Of a stretch of 64,000 nucleotides of DNA, positions 1 through 10,255 are shown piece after piece. The notes under the pieces are model-generated. The model made no database searches and had not been told where the DNA came from. It saw only the letters and a list, made by a program, of their open reading frames with translations. Where the stretch lies: contig NZ_FNCT01000004.1 of NCBI RefSeq assembly GCF_900100495.1, positions 62,001 through 126,000 on the forward strand. Reading direction: 5' to 3'. Both the position numbers and the translations under genes were made by a program. The stretch comes from Pseudomonas benzenivorans. Lineage in GTDB: Bacteria; Pseudomonadota; Gammaproteobacteria; Pseudomonadales; Pseudomonadaceae. Numbering within the stretch: the stretch's first letter is position 1; the number at the start of each line of letters is the position of its first letter.

Positions 1-700
1 GTACGGTGGAGTAGGGCGGGTCGAAGCGCGCATCCTGGCGTTCGAGCGCAGTCAGGCGTTGGCCGATCTCGCCGAGCCGGTTGATCAGCCTGGCGGCGTA
101 TTCGATGGCATTCACCCCTTGCGGCGCATAGGCCGAGTGGCAGGCCGCACCCTGCACCTGGCAGCGCATGGCCAGCTTGCCCTTGTGCCCGAGCACCGGC
201 TTGAGCTCGGTGGGTTCACCGATAATGCACAGCGCAGGCGGGTTAGGCCGTTGCTGGAGTTTGCTCAGCAGCGAACGCACGCCCAGGCAGCCGACTTCCT
301 CGTCGTAGGAAAATGCCAGATGCAGCGGCAGGCGCAACGGCTGTGCGAGAAAGCGCGGCACGGCGGCCAGCACGCAGGCGATAAAACCCTTCATGTCCGC
401 CGTGCCGCGGCCGTACAGCTTGCCGTCCCGTTCGCTGAGGGCGAAGGGCGGCACTGTCCAGGCCTGGCCGTCGGTCGGCACCACGTCGCTATGCCCGGAC
501 AGCAGCACGCCGCCGCGGTCACTCGGGCCGATGCTGGCGTACAGATTGGCCTTGCTGCGCTCGGCGTTGTAGTCCAGCTCGCAGGCCACGCCCAGGCCCT
601 GCAGGTAGTCGCGGACGAATTCGATCAGGGCCAGGTTGGAGTTGCGGCTGACGGTGGGAAAGGCCACCAGTCGGGCCAAGAGATCGCGGCTGCTGGGCAT
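1..700 (-). CDS. ArgE-like M20 family N-acyl-amino-acid deacetylase (3' end outside window)
   Basis: Metal-dependent M20 amidohydrolase of the acetylornithine deacetylase type, which removes an N-acyl group from an amino acid in the cytoplasm. The 233 residues seen contain GHSDVVP (first metal ligand His), GRGTADMKGF (bridging Asp) and DEEVGCLG (catalytic Glu pair), then the start of the dimerisation domain around GHKGKLAMRCQVQG. The start ATG at 698-700 gives MPSSRDLLARL; the C-terminus runs off the window. It lies 74 nt downstream of the DUF1028 gene on the same strand, with a Rid protein and a flavin monooxygenase further upstream. This context suggests a catabolic paralogue rather than the biosynthetic ArgE. 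The fold is certain, the substrate is inferred. Confidence 0.88.
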   Translation of the reverse strand, partial: MPSSRDLLARLVAFPTVSRNSNLALIEFVRDYLQGLGVACELDYNAERSKANLYASIGPSDRGGVLLSGHSDVVPTDGQAWTVPPFALSERDGKLYGRGTADMKGFIACVLAAVPRFLAQPLRLPLHLAFSYDEEVGCLGVRSLLSKLQQRPNPPALCIIGEPTELKPVLGHKGKLAMRCQVQGAACHSAYAPQGVNAIEYAARLINRLGEIGQRLTALERQDARFDPPYSTV

Positions 701-774
701 GGGGCATGTCTCCGTGGATGGGGTGATTGGTGCGCGGGGCCGCCTCGGCCGCGCGCACCGATCGGAATGACTCG

Positions 775-1449
775 TCACTCGTCGCCCGGCACGCCGTAGT
801 TGGGGGCGTGGGTCGGGTCGAGGGCGCGGATCACGTAGTCCTGCATCTGCGGTCGGTAGGCCTGCCAGAGCTTGTCCAGCTCGCCGATGGGATCCCGTTC
901 GGCCCAGTCCACGCGCAGGTCGACCAGCGGCCAGGTGAGGTCGTCGACCACCTCGAGCGCCGCCGAGTGCACCGGGCCGGCCTCGCCGCCGGCGGTCATG
1001 GCCGCGTGCATGGCCGCCAGCAGGCGCTCGGCGAGCAGGCCGGTGGTCTGTTCGAAGGCCTCGATCATGGCCGCGATCACCGTTGGCGAGGCCAGCAGGT
1101 TGCCGGCCGCCACGCATTGCTCGCCGGCCAGGGCGTTGTGCCGCCCCAGCGCCTCGCTGCCGGAGAACAGCGCGCTGCGGCCCTGGCTGTCGAGCAGCGC
1201 GACCTGGCGGTACTGGCTGTAGCCGTTACGGCTGAGCGCCAGGTCCAGCGCTGCCGGCGGTTCCAGGCCGGCTTCCAGGGCGTCGAGAATCTGCGGGCCG
1301 AGGGCCGGCAGGGTGATGTTCTGGCTGGCCACCGCACCGACCCCGGCGCGCAGCCAGGGGCAGCGGGCACCGACGGCGATGCTCGAGGAGCTGATGGCGA
1401 TGCCCAGCTGGCCGGTCTCGGCGCAGCGGCCGACGATGGAAAAGGTCAT
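775..1449 (-). CDS. DUF1028 family protein (Ntn-hydrolase-like)
   Basis: A 224-residue protein covering the whole DUF1028 family, which has an Ntn-hydrolase-like fold and no settled reaction. The N-terminus MTFSIVGRC and the stretch GQLGIAISSSSIAVG are typical, and the residue after the initiator Met is Thr2, a candidate nucleophile if the enzyme is an autoprocessed Ntn hydrolase. Other family-like stretches are AGNLLASPTVI and MTAGGEAGPVHSAAL. An AAGGAA ribosome site precedes the ATG. It starts 10 nt after the Rid gene and is followed by the ArgE-like gene, so co-transcription is likely. DUF1028, Rid and M20 amidohydrolase genes often cluster, which supports an amide- or imine-related catabolic role. 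That role is inference. Confidence 0.85.
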   Translation of the reverse strand: MTFSIVGRCAETGQLGIAISSSSIAVGARCPWLRAGVGAVASQNITLPALGPQILDALEAGLEPPAALDLALSRNGYSQYRQVALLDSQGRSALFSGSEALGRHNALAGEQCVAAGNLLASPTVIAAMIEAFEQTTGLLAERLLAAMHAAMTAGGEAGPVHSAALEVVDDLTWPLVDLRVDWAERDPIGELDKLWQAYRPQMQDYVIRALDPTHAPNYGVPGDE

Positions 1450-1459
1450 GGCGCGTTCC

Positions 1460-1891
1460 TTATGCGTGGTTCAGCTGCCAATCGTCGGGAATGACCGCGA
1501 CGACGTCGATCTCCATCAACCACTGTGGCTGCGCCAGGCCGCTGACCACCAGGCCGGTGGAGATCGGGAACACCCCCTTGAGCCATTTGCCGACCTCCTG
1601 ATAGACCGCTTCGCGGTAGCGCGGGTCGGTCAGGTAGATGGTGGTCTTGACGATATGGCTGAGGTCGCTGCCGGTTTCTTCCAGCAGTTGCTTGACGTTC
1701 TTCATCGCCTGCTCGGCCTGGGCCCGTGGGTCGCCCAGGCCGACCAGATTGCCTGCGAAATCGGTGCCGACCTGGCCGCGCAGATACACGGTGTTGCCGG
1801 CGCGCACGGCCTGGCACAGGTCGTTGTCCAGGCTCTGGTTGGGGTAGGTGGCCTTGGTGTTGAACATGCGGATGCGGGTATGGGTGGGCAT
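1460..1891 (-). CDS. RidA (YjgF/YER057c/UK114) superfamily protein lacking the catalytic Arg
   Basis: A 143-residue single-domain Rid protein. Family RidA hydrolyses reactive enamine/imine intermediates made by PLP or flavin enzymes and forms cytoplasmic trimers. VYLRGQVGTD, AQAEQAMKNVKQLL and HIVKTTIYLTD match the family. The position equivalent to E. coli RidA Arg105 (in FPARS) reads FPIST here, so Ser111 replaces the catalytic Arg. This places it among the Rid subgroups whose activity is unknown. Start chosen at MPTHTRIRMF because AAAGGA lies just upstream; an in-frame ATG 28 codons earlier overlaps the neighbouring gene. It lies 55 nt downstream of the flavin monooxygenase gene and 10 nt before DUF1028. 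Confidence 0.88.
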   Translation of the reverse strand: MPTHTRIRMFNTKATYPNQSLDNDLCQAVRAGNTVYLRGQVGTDFAGNLVGLGDPRAQAEQAMKNVKQLLEETGSDLSHIVKTTIYLTDPRYREAVYQEVGKWLKGVFPISTGLVVSGLAQPQWLMEIDVVAVIPDDWQLNHA

Positions 1892-1946
1892 CGACTGGCT
1901 TCCTTTATTCGGCTGCTGAAATGGGCTGTTCGGGACTGTCTTTCGC

Positions 1947-3266
1947 TCAGTCCGCGGCCTGGCGCTGCGCGGCATCGCGATAGGCGAGGTAGCTGCGCTG
2001 GGTGGCGATATGCCCGGCCACGTGCTTGGCGTCGTGCCACACGCCCCAGATAAAGCTCGAACCTCGGCGCGACAGCCACGGCAGGCCGAGGAAGTAGATG
2101 CCCGGCTCGCTGGACACGCCGCGTTGATGTTGGGGCTTGCCCTGGGCGTCGAAGGCGCCCACCTGCAACCAGCTGAAATCCGCCGCGTAGCCGGTGGCCC
2201 AGACGATCGACGTCACCCCGGCCTTGGCCAGATCCAGTTCGAGAATGGGCTGGGTCACGCACAGCGGGTCCGGCAGCAGGGTGCGGGCCTCGGGTTCTTC
2301 TGGCAGGTCGAGGCCATTGCGGGCGATATAGGCGTCGGCCGCATCCAGCAGCGCCAGGTAGTTTTCATCGCCGCGGGCCAGGTTGTCGGCCAGGTCCGCC
2401 TGGAAGGTCGCCACGCCGTCATCGAACGACCTGGTCAGACCCACCAGCGTCATGCCCTGCTGGGCCAGGCGACGAAAATCCACGGTATGGCCACCCCGGG
2501 CACCGCTGACGGCGATGGTGACGTGCTCCTTGCCCGGCTGGGCGATCTCCGCATCCCATTCGCCGAGCACCCCCAGCCACCAGCAGAAGTCGCGATTGCG
2601 ATAGGCGCGCGGCGGCCGATCGTGCGGCCCCACCGAGAGGTAGACTTTTCTGCCGGCGCGCTGCAGTTCATCGGCGATCTGCACCCCCGACGAGCCGGCG
2701 CCGACCACCAGCACGGCGCCCTCGGGCAGCTGGGCTGGGTTGCGATAGTCGGCCGAGTGGATCTGGCTGAAGCGCTCATCCTTGGGCGCGACCGCCGGGA
2801 TAACCGGGCGCTGGAAGGGACCGGTGGCGACCACCACACGGTTGGCCTGGATCACCCCTTCGGAGGTTTCCACGGTGAAGCCCGAGCGCTCGGCATTGCG
2901 CACCACCTTCTGCACTTGCACGCCGGTGCGGATCGGCGCGTTGATCTGCTTGGCATAGGCTTCGAAATAGGCCGCGACCCGCTCTTTCGGGGCGAAGGCA
3001 TCGGCGTCGATATCGTCGAAGGCCAGGCCCGGGAAGCGGTCGTGCCAGGCCGGACCATTGGCCACCAGCGAATCCCAGCGGCCGCTGCGCCAGGCCTCGG
3101 CGATACGCTTGCGCTCCAGCACCAGGTGCGGCACGCCGAGATTGCTCAGGTGCTCGCTGATGGCCACGCCAGCCTGACCGGCACCAACTACCAGGGTGTC
3201 GATTTCTGTTCTTACAGCTGCCAGGTCGCGGTAGTTCTGCAAGGCGCTTTGATTCAGGTCGGTCAT
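1947..3266 (-). CDS. Flavin-dependent monooxygenase-like NAD(P)/FAD oxidoreductase (CzcO-like)
   Basis: A 439-residue two-dinucleotide-domain flavoprotein. The FAD motif GAGQAGVAISEHL lies near residues 28-40, VVATGPFQRPVIP near 145-157, a flavin-monooxygenase-like stretch FSQIHSADYR follows, then a second Rossmann motif VVGAGSSGVQ for NAD(P)H, and late WATGYAADFSWL. This order is that of class B flavin monooxygenases and CzcO-type proteins, which oxygenate N, S or carbonyl substrates using NADPH and O2. It is the first gene of the minus-strand cluster with Rid, DUF1028 and the ArgE-like gene. A flavoenzyme beside a Rid protein suggests a reactive intermediate. The substrate cannot be read from the sequence. 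Confidence 0.85.
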   Translation of the reverse strand: MTDLNQSALQNYRDLAAVRTEIDTLVVGAGQAGVAISEHLSNLGVPHLVLERKRIAEAWRSGRWDSLVANGPAWHDRFPGLAFDDIDADAFAPKERVAAYFEAYAKQINAPIRTGVQVQKVVRNAERSGFTVETSEGVIQANRVVVATGPFQRPVIPAVAPKDERFSQIHSADYRNPAQLPEGAVLVVGAGSSGVQIADELQRAGRKVYLSVGPHDRPPRAYRNRDFCWWLGVLGEWDAEIAQPGKEHVTIAVSGARGGHTVDFRRLAQQGMTLVGLTRSFDDGVATFQADLADNLARGDENYLALLDAADAYIARNGLDLPEEPEARTLLPDPLCVTQPILELDLAKAGVTSIVWATGYAADFSWLQVGAFDAQGKPQHQRGVSSEPGIYFLGLPWLSRRGSSFIWGVWHDAKHVAGHIATQRSYLAYRDAAQRQAAD

Positions 3267-3590
3267 GGCGTGTCTCCTCTGCTTCCGATCTTTGTTGTTC
3301 TACTGCTGCGGCTGTCTGTAGCTGTTGGCCGCATTCTGTGCAGAACCAGGGATTCGCGAAATGATGATTTTTGTACTCGCTGGCGAGGAAAAAACGTGCC
3401 CGCAGGCGAAGCGCCGGACCGGCATGGCAGCAGGCTTGGGCTATAGGGCCTTTAGCCTCAGGGGCGACAAATTGGATGGCGTGGCGAAGATGGCCTATGG
3501 GCGTAGAGCACTTGTCAGCGCCCGAAACCTCACCTGTGCCGCGGCCGAGTCGATCGCCGCCATGGGCTACAAGCGGATTGCGCGGCTAGT
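3267..3590. other. Intergenic region, no convincing gene
   Basis: About 320 bases between the start of the flavin monooxygenase gene and the end of the small membrane protein gene, both on the minus strand. It should carry the promoter of the 1-3266 cluster. Short open frames cross it on the plus strand, but they have no ribosome site and no recognisable protein features. I see no strong terminator hairpin. Confidence 0.5.
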
Positions 3591-4052
3591 TCATACCTGT
3601 GCCAGGCGCCTACCGACGGCTGTTCCGAGTGCGCCGACGAGCCACCACAGCAGCAGGCCGGGCAGCAGGGCCATTGCAAGCAGATGCAGGTGCTGGAGCA
3701 TCAGGCCGAAGAAGATCTCCGACTGCGTCCAGGTATTGCCAAAGGCCTGGGCAAAGACGGCGCTGTTGAAATAGGCCGCAAGCCCGGCCAGCAGGACAAA
3801 GCTCGCTGCTCGCCACAGTGGTTTGTGCAGTAATCCGGCGAGCCCGACATACGCCAGGATACAGGGCAGCGAGAGCAGCAGGAGCTCCACGCTCGGGGTG
3901 TTCGAGTCGGGTAACTGAGGCCATTCCAGGGTAAGGCGTTGCTGACGCAGTTCACCGGTCACGGCGCAGATGAACAGCCCGGCCACCAGGGGGATGCCCA
4001 TGCCCTGAACGAGCACGAGGATAAAACCGAGAAGGCGCTGCATGGCTGGCAT
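3591..4052 (-). CDS. Small four-helix membrane protein, unknown function
   Basis: A 153-residue protein I do not recognise. Four hydrophobic stretches can be seen: residues about 8-30 (LGFILVLVQGMGIPLVAGL), then around VELLLLSLPCILAYVGLAGLL, ASFVLLAGLAAYFNSAVF and LHLLAMALLPGLLLWWLVGAL, so an inner-membrane protein is likely. The start is uncertain: ATG at 4052 or at 4043, neither with a strong ribosome site. It follows dauR on the same strand with only about 20 nt between them, so it may be translated from the dau transcript. Any role in arginine metabolism is speculation based on position. Confidence 0.6.
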   Translation of the reverse strand: MPAMQRLLGFILVLVQGMGIPLVAGLFICAVTGELRQQRLTLEWPQLPDSNTPSVELLLLSLPCILAYVGLAGLLHKPLWRAASFVLLAGLAAYFNSAVFAQAFGNTWTQSEIFFGLMLQHLHLLAMALLPGLLLWWLVGALGTAVGRRLAQV

Positions 4053-4072
4053 TGCTGGCCGGATGGGCGGGC

Positions 4073-4705
4073 TCAGGCCTCGCCCTTGATCTCTTTCAGG
4101 TGTTTGTAGACCGTTGCCCGTCCCATGTTCAGCACGTTGGCCACGTAATTGGCGGCGCTCTTGCCCTTGAACGCGCCTTCGGCATGCAGCGCTTCGACCA
4201 GTTCGCGCTTGTGCTCGCGGGTCAGCAGGTTGAGGCCGAGCTGGCGCTGGCGCAACCAGTTGTGCAGGAAGGTGTTGATGCGTTCCTGCCAGTCGTCGCG
4301 AAACAGCGCGTCCGGTTGGGGGATGAGCTTGCCGGGGGCGAGGAACAGGTCCAGCGCCTGCTTGGCGCTCTCGAAAAGCGAGATATTCAGGTTGATGCAC
4401 AGCACGGCAATCGGCACGCCCTGGGCGTCGCGCAGCACGCTGCTGACCGAGCGGATCTTCTGCCCGTCCCAGTTGAGTTTCTCGTAGGGGCCGATATTCC
4501 GCTCATCCACCTCTTCGCCGAGCATGTCCTCCAGCGCGGCATCGTCGCCGATCTCGCGCTTGGAGATGTTGTTGGCGATGTAGTCGATCTTCTGCGTGCG
4601 CAGGTCGTGCAGCACCACCTCGGCATGGGGAAAGAACAGCGTGGCGATGGCGTCGGCGATGGCCCGGTAGTTGTCCAGGTCGGCGGCGGATGTCGGCTTC
4701 ATCAA
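4073..4705 (-). CDS. dauR: DauR-type transcriptional regulator (YheO-like PAS domain plus HTH)
   Basis: A 210-residue regulator. The N-terminal YheO-like PAS domain covers about residues 8-120 (FFPHAEVVLHDL, GPYEKLNWDGQKIRSVSSVL, IAVLCINLNIS). A C-terminal helix-turn-helix follows about residues 165-205 (LVEALHAEGAF, NYVANVLNMGRATVYKHL). In P. aeruginosa, DauR represses the D-arginine utilisation operon dauBAR, with relief in the presence of arginine. Here the gene is third in the same order dauB-dauA-dauR, 87 nt after dauA, which makes the orthologue call strong. It probably binds the palindrome at 6923-6933 upstream of dauB; that target is inferred. Confidence 0.87.
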   Translation of the reverse strand: MMKPTSAADLDNYRAIADAIATLFFPHAEVVLHDLRTQKIDYIANNISKREIGDDAALEDMLGEEVDERNIGPYEKLNWDGQKIRSVSSVLRDAQGVPIAVLCINLNISLFESAKQALDLFLAPGKLIPQPDALFRDDWQERINTFLHNWLRQRQLGLNLLTREHKRELVEALHAEGAFKGKSAANYVANVLNMGRATVYKHLKEIKGEA

Positions 4706-4792
4706 AGGCTCCAGTCAGCGCCCCGCAGCACGGGGCGCTGCGAGTGTGGCGCAAAGCGCCCGAGGCGTCATCCTCGGGCGCATCCGGGGACT

Positions 4793-6891
<2,099 letters not shown>

Positions 6892-6922
6892 CGGGACGCT
6901 CCGGCTAGAAATAAACTAAAAA

Positions 6923-6954
6923 TCCATTTTGGACTTTTAAGTATTTTCCAGCAA
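6923..6954 (-). promoter_or_regulatory. Candidate dauB promoter with overlapping palindromic operator
   Basis: On the minus strand, TTGCTG (6949-6954) and CAAAAT (6926-6931) are 17 bases apart, giving a plausible sigma-70 promoter upstream of dauB. The palindrome TCCAtttTGGA (6923-6933), in an unusually AT-rich patch, covers the -10 element. This is where a repressor such as DauR would act. The assignment to DauR is inferred. Confidence 0.45.
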
Positions 6955-7104
6955 GAGGCATGACCGCAGGCTGTCTGCAGATGGCGCACTGCTGTAGCTG
7001 TCACTGCCGGGTGGACACCGAGCATTCGGCTGCATGCCCACGCGGAACATGGGAACTATCAATGCCCCAGTGAGGTGTGGCGCGTGGCGCGCGTGCTGGT
7101 TCGG

Positions 7105-7150
7105 GTAGGGTGCGCCGTGCGCACCGCTGGCAGAAACCGGCGCACCCTAC
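7105..7150. repeat. Inverted repeat, GTAGGGTGCGCC type
   Basis: GTAGGGTGCGCC at 7105-7116 is repeated exactly in inverse orientation at 7139-7150. The spacer contains GTGCGCAC, itself a palindrome. Phrases of this kind occur as scattered intergenic repeats in Pseudomonas. It lies between the dauB promoter and the rhlB terminator. Confidence 0.6.
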
Positions 7151-7238
7151 TTGCTGATGGCAGCGAGTCGGTGGAGCAGGACGGCCTTCGGCAGCCGATC
7201 GGCGGGCAGCAGCAACAGGTAAGTGGGCCATAGCCAAT

Positions 7239-7273
7239 AAAAAAGGCGAAACCTTGCGGGCTTCGCCTTTTTT
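7239..7273 (-). terminator. Rho-independent terminator of rhlB (works in either direction)
   Basis: The arms AAAAAAGGCGAA (7239-7250) and TTCGCCTTTTTT (7262-7273) pair perfectly. Read on the minus strand the stem ends in a run of T directly after the rhlB stop codon. The A run on the other side makes it potentially bidirectional. Confidence 0.85.
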
Positions 7274-7288
7274 CGTCGTGCTGGCGGC

Positions 7289-8782
7289 TCAGTGGTGCTT
7301 GCGCGGCACCGGTTTGAGCAACTCGTCCGGCGGCATTTCGCAGGTGATCTTGCGCCCCAGCAACGCTTCGATCGGCGGCAGGGCGAAGGCGTCGTCCTCG
7401 CCGGCGAAGCTGATCGAGGTGCCGCTGGTGCCGGCGCGACCGGTGCGGCCGATGCGGTGCACATAGTCGTCCGGGTCTTCCGGCAGGGTGAAGTTGATCA
7501 CGTGGCTGATCGCCTCGACGTGAATGCCGCGGCCGGCCACGTCGGTGGCCACCAGCACGCGGATCTTGCCCTCGCGGAAGCCTTCGAGGGTCTTGATCCG
7601 CTTGTGCTGCGGCACGTCGCCGGACATCTGCGCGGCGCTGATGCCGTCGCGGGTCAGGCGCTCCTCGATGCGCCGCACCTCGTCCTTGCGGTTGGCAAAG
7701 ACCATCACGCGGATCCAGTCGTTCTGCGCGATCAGGTTGTACAGCAGCTTGTACTTGTCGCTGGAGGCGACCATGTAGACATGCTGCTCGACGGTGTCGC
7801 TGGCGACGTTTTCCGGCTCGATCTCGACGATGGCCGGGTCGACCGTCCATTGCTTGGCCAGGTTCATCACGTCTTCGGTGAAGGTCGCGGAGAACAGCAG
7901 GGTCTGGCGCTCGCCCTTCATCGGGGTCTGCCGGATGATCTGCCGCACCTGGGGGATGAAGCCCATGTCGAGCATGCGGTCGGCTTCGTCGAGGACCATC
8001 ACCTCGACCATGTCCAGGTGCACTTCGCCGCGCTGGTTGAAGTCCAGCAGGCGCCCCGGGGTGGCCACCAGGATGTCGCAGAAGCACGACTCCAGGCGCT
8101 TGAGCTGCTTGTCGAAGTCCATGCCGCCGACGAAGCTCATCACGTTGAGCCCGGTGTACTTGGTCAGGTCCGCGGCGTCCTTGGCGATCTGCACCACCAG
8201 CTCGCGGGTCGGAGCGATGATCAGCGCGCGCGGCTCGCCCATGTAGCGCTCTTTCGGCGGCGGGGTCTGCAGCAGCTGGGTGATGATCGAGATGAGGAAC
8301 GCGGCGGTCTTGCCGGTGCCGGTCTGGGCGCGGCCGATGGCGTCCTGGCCCTTGAGGGTGAAGCCGAGCACCTGGGCCTGGATCGGCGTGCAGTAGGGGA
8401 AGCCGAGGTCGTGGATCGCGTGCATCAGCTCGGGGGCGAGCTTGAAGTCGTGGAAGCGGGTCTTGCCCGCGGCCGGCTCGACCACGAAGTCTTCCAGTTT
8501 CCAGCTGTCCACCGGTTTGGCGGCGCGTTCGCGGCGGGGCTTCTCGGGTTTGTCCTTGCCGCCGCGGGGCGGCTTGGCCGCTACGCTGGCGACGCTTTCG
8601 TCGGCAGTGGCGGCGGCCGGCGGGCGGCTGGCGGGCGCGGGCTTGGCAGTGCGACTGCGTTTCTCGCTGTCGGTGTCGCCGGCATGGGCAGCCGCGGCTG
8701 GCGTAACGGATTGACTGGCTGGGCTGGCTTGTTCGCCCTCGGCTTTGCCGAACATCTTCTTGAGTGCTTTGAGCACGGTCAT
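7289..8782 (-). CDS. rhlB: DEAD-box ATP-dependent RNA helicase RhlB
   Basis: A 497-residue DEAD-box helicase that unwinds RNA; RhlB usually works with RNase E in the degradosome. Residues 1-100 form a basic, Ala/Pro/Lys-rich disordered tail. The Q motif ([10 protein letters not shown]) precedes the Walker A AQTGTGKT at 152-159; PTREL lies at 190-194, DEAD at 264-267, then SAT and, in the second RecA domain, [10 protein letters not shown] and HRIGRTGR. All helicase motifs are intact. The product ends in a short basic tail. It has its own terminator at 7239-7273. The gene sits beside dauBAR as in P. aeruginosa, which favours RhlB over RhlE. Confidence 0.9.
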   Translation of the reverse strand: MTVLKALKKMFGKAEGEQASPASQSVTPAAAAHAGDTDSEKRSRTAKPAPASRPPAAATADESVASVAAKPPRGGKDKPEKPRRERAAKPVDSWKLEDFVVEPAAGKTRFHDFKLAPELMHAIHDLGFPYCTPIQAQVLGFTLKGQDAIGRAQTGTGKTAAFLISIITQLLQTPPPKERYMGEPRALIIAPTRELVVQIAKDAADLTKYTGLNVMSFVGGMDFDKQLKRLESCFCDILVATPGRLLDFNQRGEVHLDMVEVMVLDEADRMLDMGFIPQVRQIIRQTPMKGERQTLLFSATFTEDVMNLAKQWTVDPAIVEIEPENVASDTVEQHVYMVASSDKYKLLYNLIAQNDWIRVMVFANRKDEVRRIEERLTRDGISAAQMSGDVPQHKRIKTLEGFREGKIRVLVATDVAGRGIHVEAISHVINFTLPEDPDDYVHRIGRTGRAGTSGTSISFAGEDDAFALPPIEALLGRKITCEMPPDELLKPVPRKHH

Positions 8783-8899
8783 CTCATCAATTGGTTAAGG
8801 AGTGAACGGCCGCCAGTGTAAAGCAAGAAGCCGGCGCGGCGAAGTACCACGGCCGGCGGGCTTGGCCGAGCCCGTCGGGGCTTGCGCGAACGCGCGCGC

Positions 8900-10063
8900 T
8901 CAGTCCGCCGGCAGGCTGGCCAGCAGCAGGCGCTGGACGTTGCCGCCCATGATCGCGGCGATCTCGGCCTGGCTGAAACCGGCGGCCAGCAGGCCTTCGG
9001 TGAGCTGCGCCAGGCCACTGGCGTCGAACGGGGTATGCACGGTGCCGTTGAAGTCCGAGCCCAGGGCGACGTGTTCGACGCCGATCTGGTCGGCGCTGTA
9101 GCGGATCGCCTGGACGATGGCCGCGACCGAGGTGGCGCAGACCGCGGCATCCCAGTAGCCGATGCCGACCACCCCGCCGCTGGCGGCGATGCCCCTCAGG
9201 TGCCGGTCGCTGAGGTTGCGCGGACCGGGGCAGGTGCCTTCCACCCCGGTATGGGAGACCAGCAGCGGGCGCCTGGCGACGGCCAGGACGTCGTCGATCA
9301 GGGCGCGCGAGGCGTGGGCCAGGTCGATCAGCATGGCTTTGTCTTCCAGGCGCGCGATGACCTGGCGGCCCAGCGGGGTCAGCCCGCCTTTGTCCAGGCC
9401 GTGCGCCGAGCCGCCGACTTCGTTGTCGAAGAAGTGGGTCAGGCCGGCGATGCGAAAGCCGGCGTCATACAGGCGCTCGAGGTTGTCCAGGCGGCCTTCC
9501 AACGGGTGCAGGCCCTCGCTGGCGAGGACCGCGGCGACCCGTCGCGGGTCTTGCCGCCAGGCCTGGATGAAGGCGCTGAAATCGCCCCGGGTTCTGATCA
9601 GCACCAGCCGGCCGTCGCTGGCCGCGGCGGCCTGGCGGAGTTTGCCGGCCTGGTACAGGGCGCGTTGCAGCAGGCTGGTCCAGGTCTCGCGCGGCCAGCG
9701 CTGGGCCATCGCCAGCAGGGTGATGTTGTCGCTGTCGGCCGCGTTGCTCCGGTAATTGAGCCCGCGCGGGGTCTTGGTCACGGTGGAAAACACCTGCAAG
9801 GCGACCCGGCCTTCGAGCAGGCGCGGCAGGTCGGAGTGGCCGTAGTCGTGGCGCTCGAGCAGATCGCGCTGCCAGAGCAGGGCGTCGTCATGCAGGTCGG
9901 CGATAAACAGGCCGTCGTGCAGCTGCCGCGCCGACTCGCTGGCCGGATAGGGTGGGGGTGTCTCGACGCTGTTCATCCAGCGGTCGAGCAGGCTGGGCAG
10001 GCCGAAGAAGACTCCCGCACCGAGCGCGGCGAGGATCGGCAGGGCGAGCAGGAACTTGCGCAT
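8900..10063 (-). CDS. Membrane dipeptidase, M19 family
   Basis: A 387-residue member of the renal dipeptidase (M19) family, zinc enzymes that hydrolyse dipeptides, often with a D-residue. The start MRKFLLALPILAALGAG gives an N-terminal signal anchor, so the enzyme is probably periplasmic. Metal-ligand stretches visible are ADLHDDALLW, LASEGLHPLEG, LVSHTGVEG and LGSDFNGT. An alternative start 8 codons upstream (10087) cannot be excluded; neither start has a strong ribosome site. A D-residue-tolerant dipeptidase three genes from D-arginine catabolism is suggestive but not proof of a link. Confidence 0.87.
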   Translation of the reverse strand: MRKFLLALPILAALGAGVFFGLPSLLDRWMNSVETPPPYPASESARQLHDGLFIADLHDDALLWQRDLLERHDYGHSDLPRLLEGRVALQVFSTVTKTPRGLNYRSNAADSDNITLLAMAQRWPRETWTSLLQRALYQAGKLRQAAAASDGRLVLIRTRGDFSAFIQAWRQDPRRVAAVLASEGLHPLEGRLDNLERLYDAGFRIAGLTHFFDNEVGGSAHGLDKGGLTPLGRQVIARLEDKAMLIDLAHASRALIDDVLAVARRPLLVSHTGVEGTCPGPRNLSDRHLRGIAASGGVVGIGYWDAAVCATSVAAIVQAIRYSADQIGVEHVALGSDFNGTVHTPFDASGLAQLTEGLLAAGFSQAEIAAIMGGNVQRLLLASLPAD

Positions 10064-10093
10064 GTCAGAGGGCCATCCGGGCGTCATTGGACT

Positions 10094-10255
10094 CTAGCAG
10101 GCCATTGAAAAACTACCTGCGTTGCCGATACTGCGTTAAAAACGGCCTCAAGATGCTCATTTACAGCGCGTAAACTCCGCTCTTTCGGCCGTTTTTGCGG
10201 GGCCGCCATCGGTATTGTCTCGCCTGCCTCGCCTACGTTTTCAACGGCCTGCTAG
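10094..10255. repeat. MITE-like palindromic intergenic repeat
   Basis: Ends are inverted copies: CTAGCAGGCC at 10094-10103 and GGCCTGCTAG at 10246-10255, each continuing inward with further similarity (TTGAAAA against TTTTCAA). An internal hairpin pairs AAAAACGGCC (10138-10147) with GGCCGTTTTT (10187-10196). I recall this element as a frequent intergenic repeat in Pseudomonas. No coding capacity is evident. Its right end reaches into the stop codon of the diguanylate cyclase gene. Confidence 0.7.

Noticed and set aside
3325..3774. Plus-strand open frame in the gap after the flavin monooxygenase gene
   Set aside because: It has no ribosome site and overlaps the membrane protein gene on the other strand.
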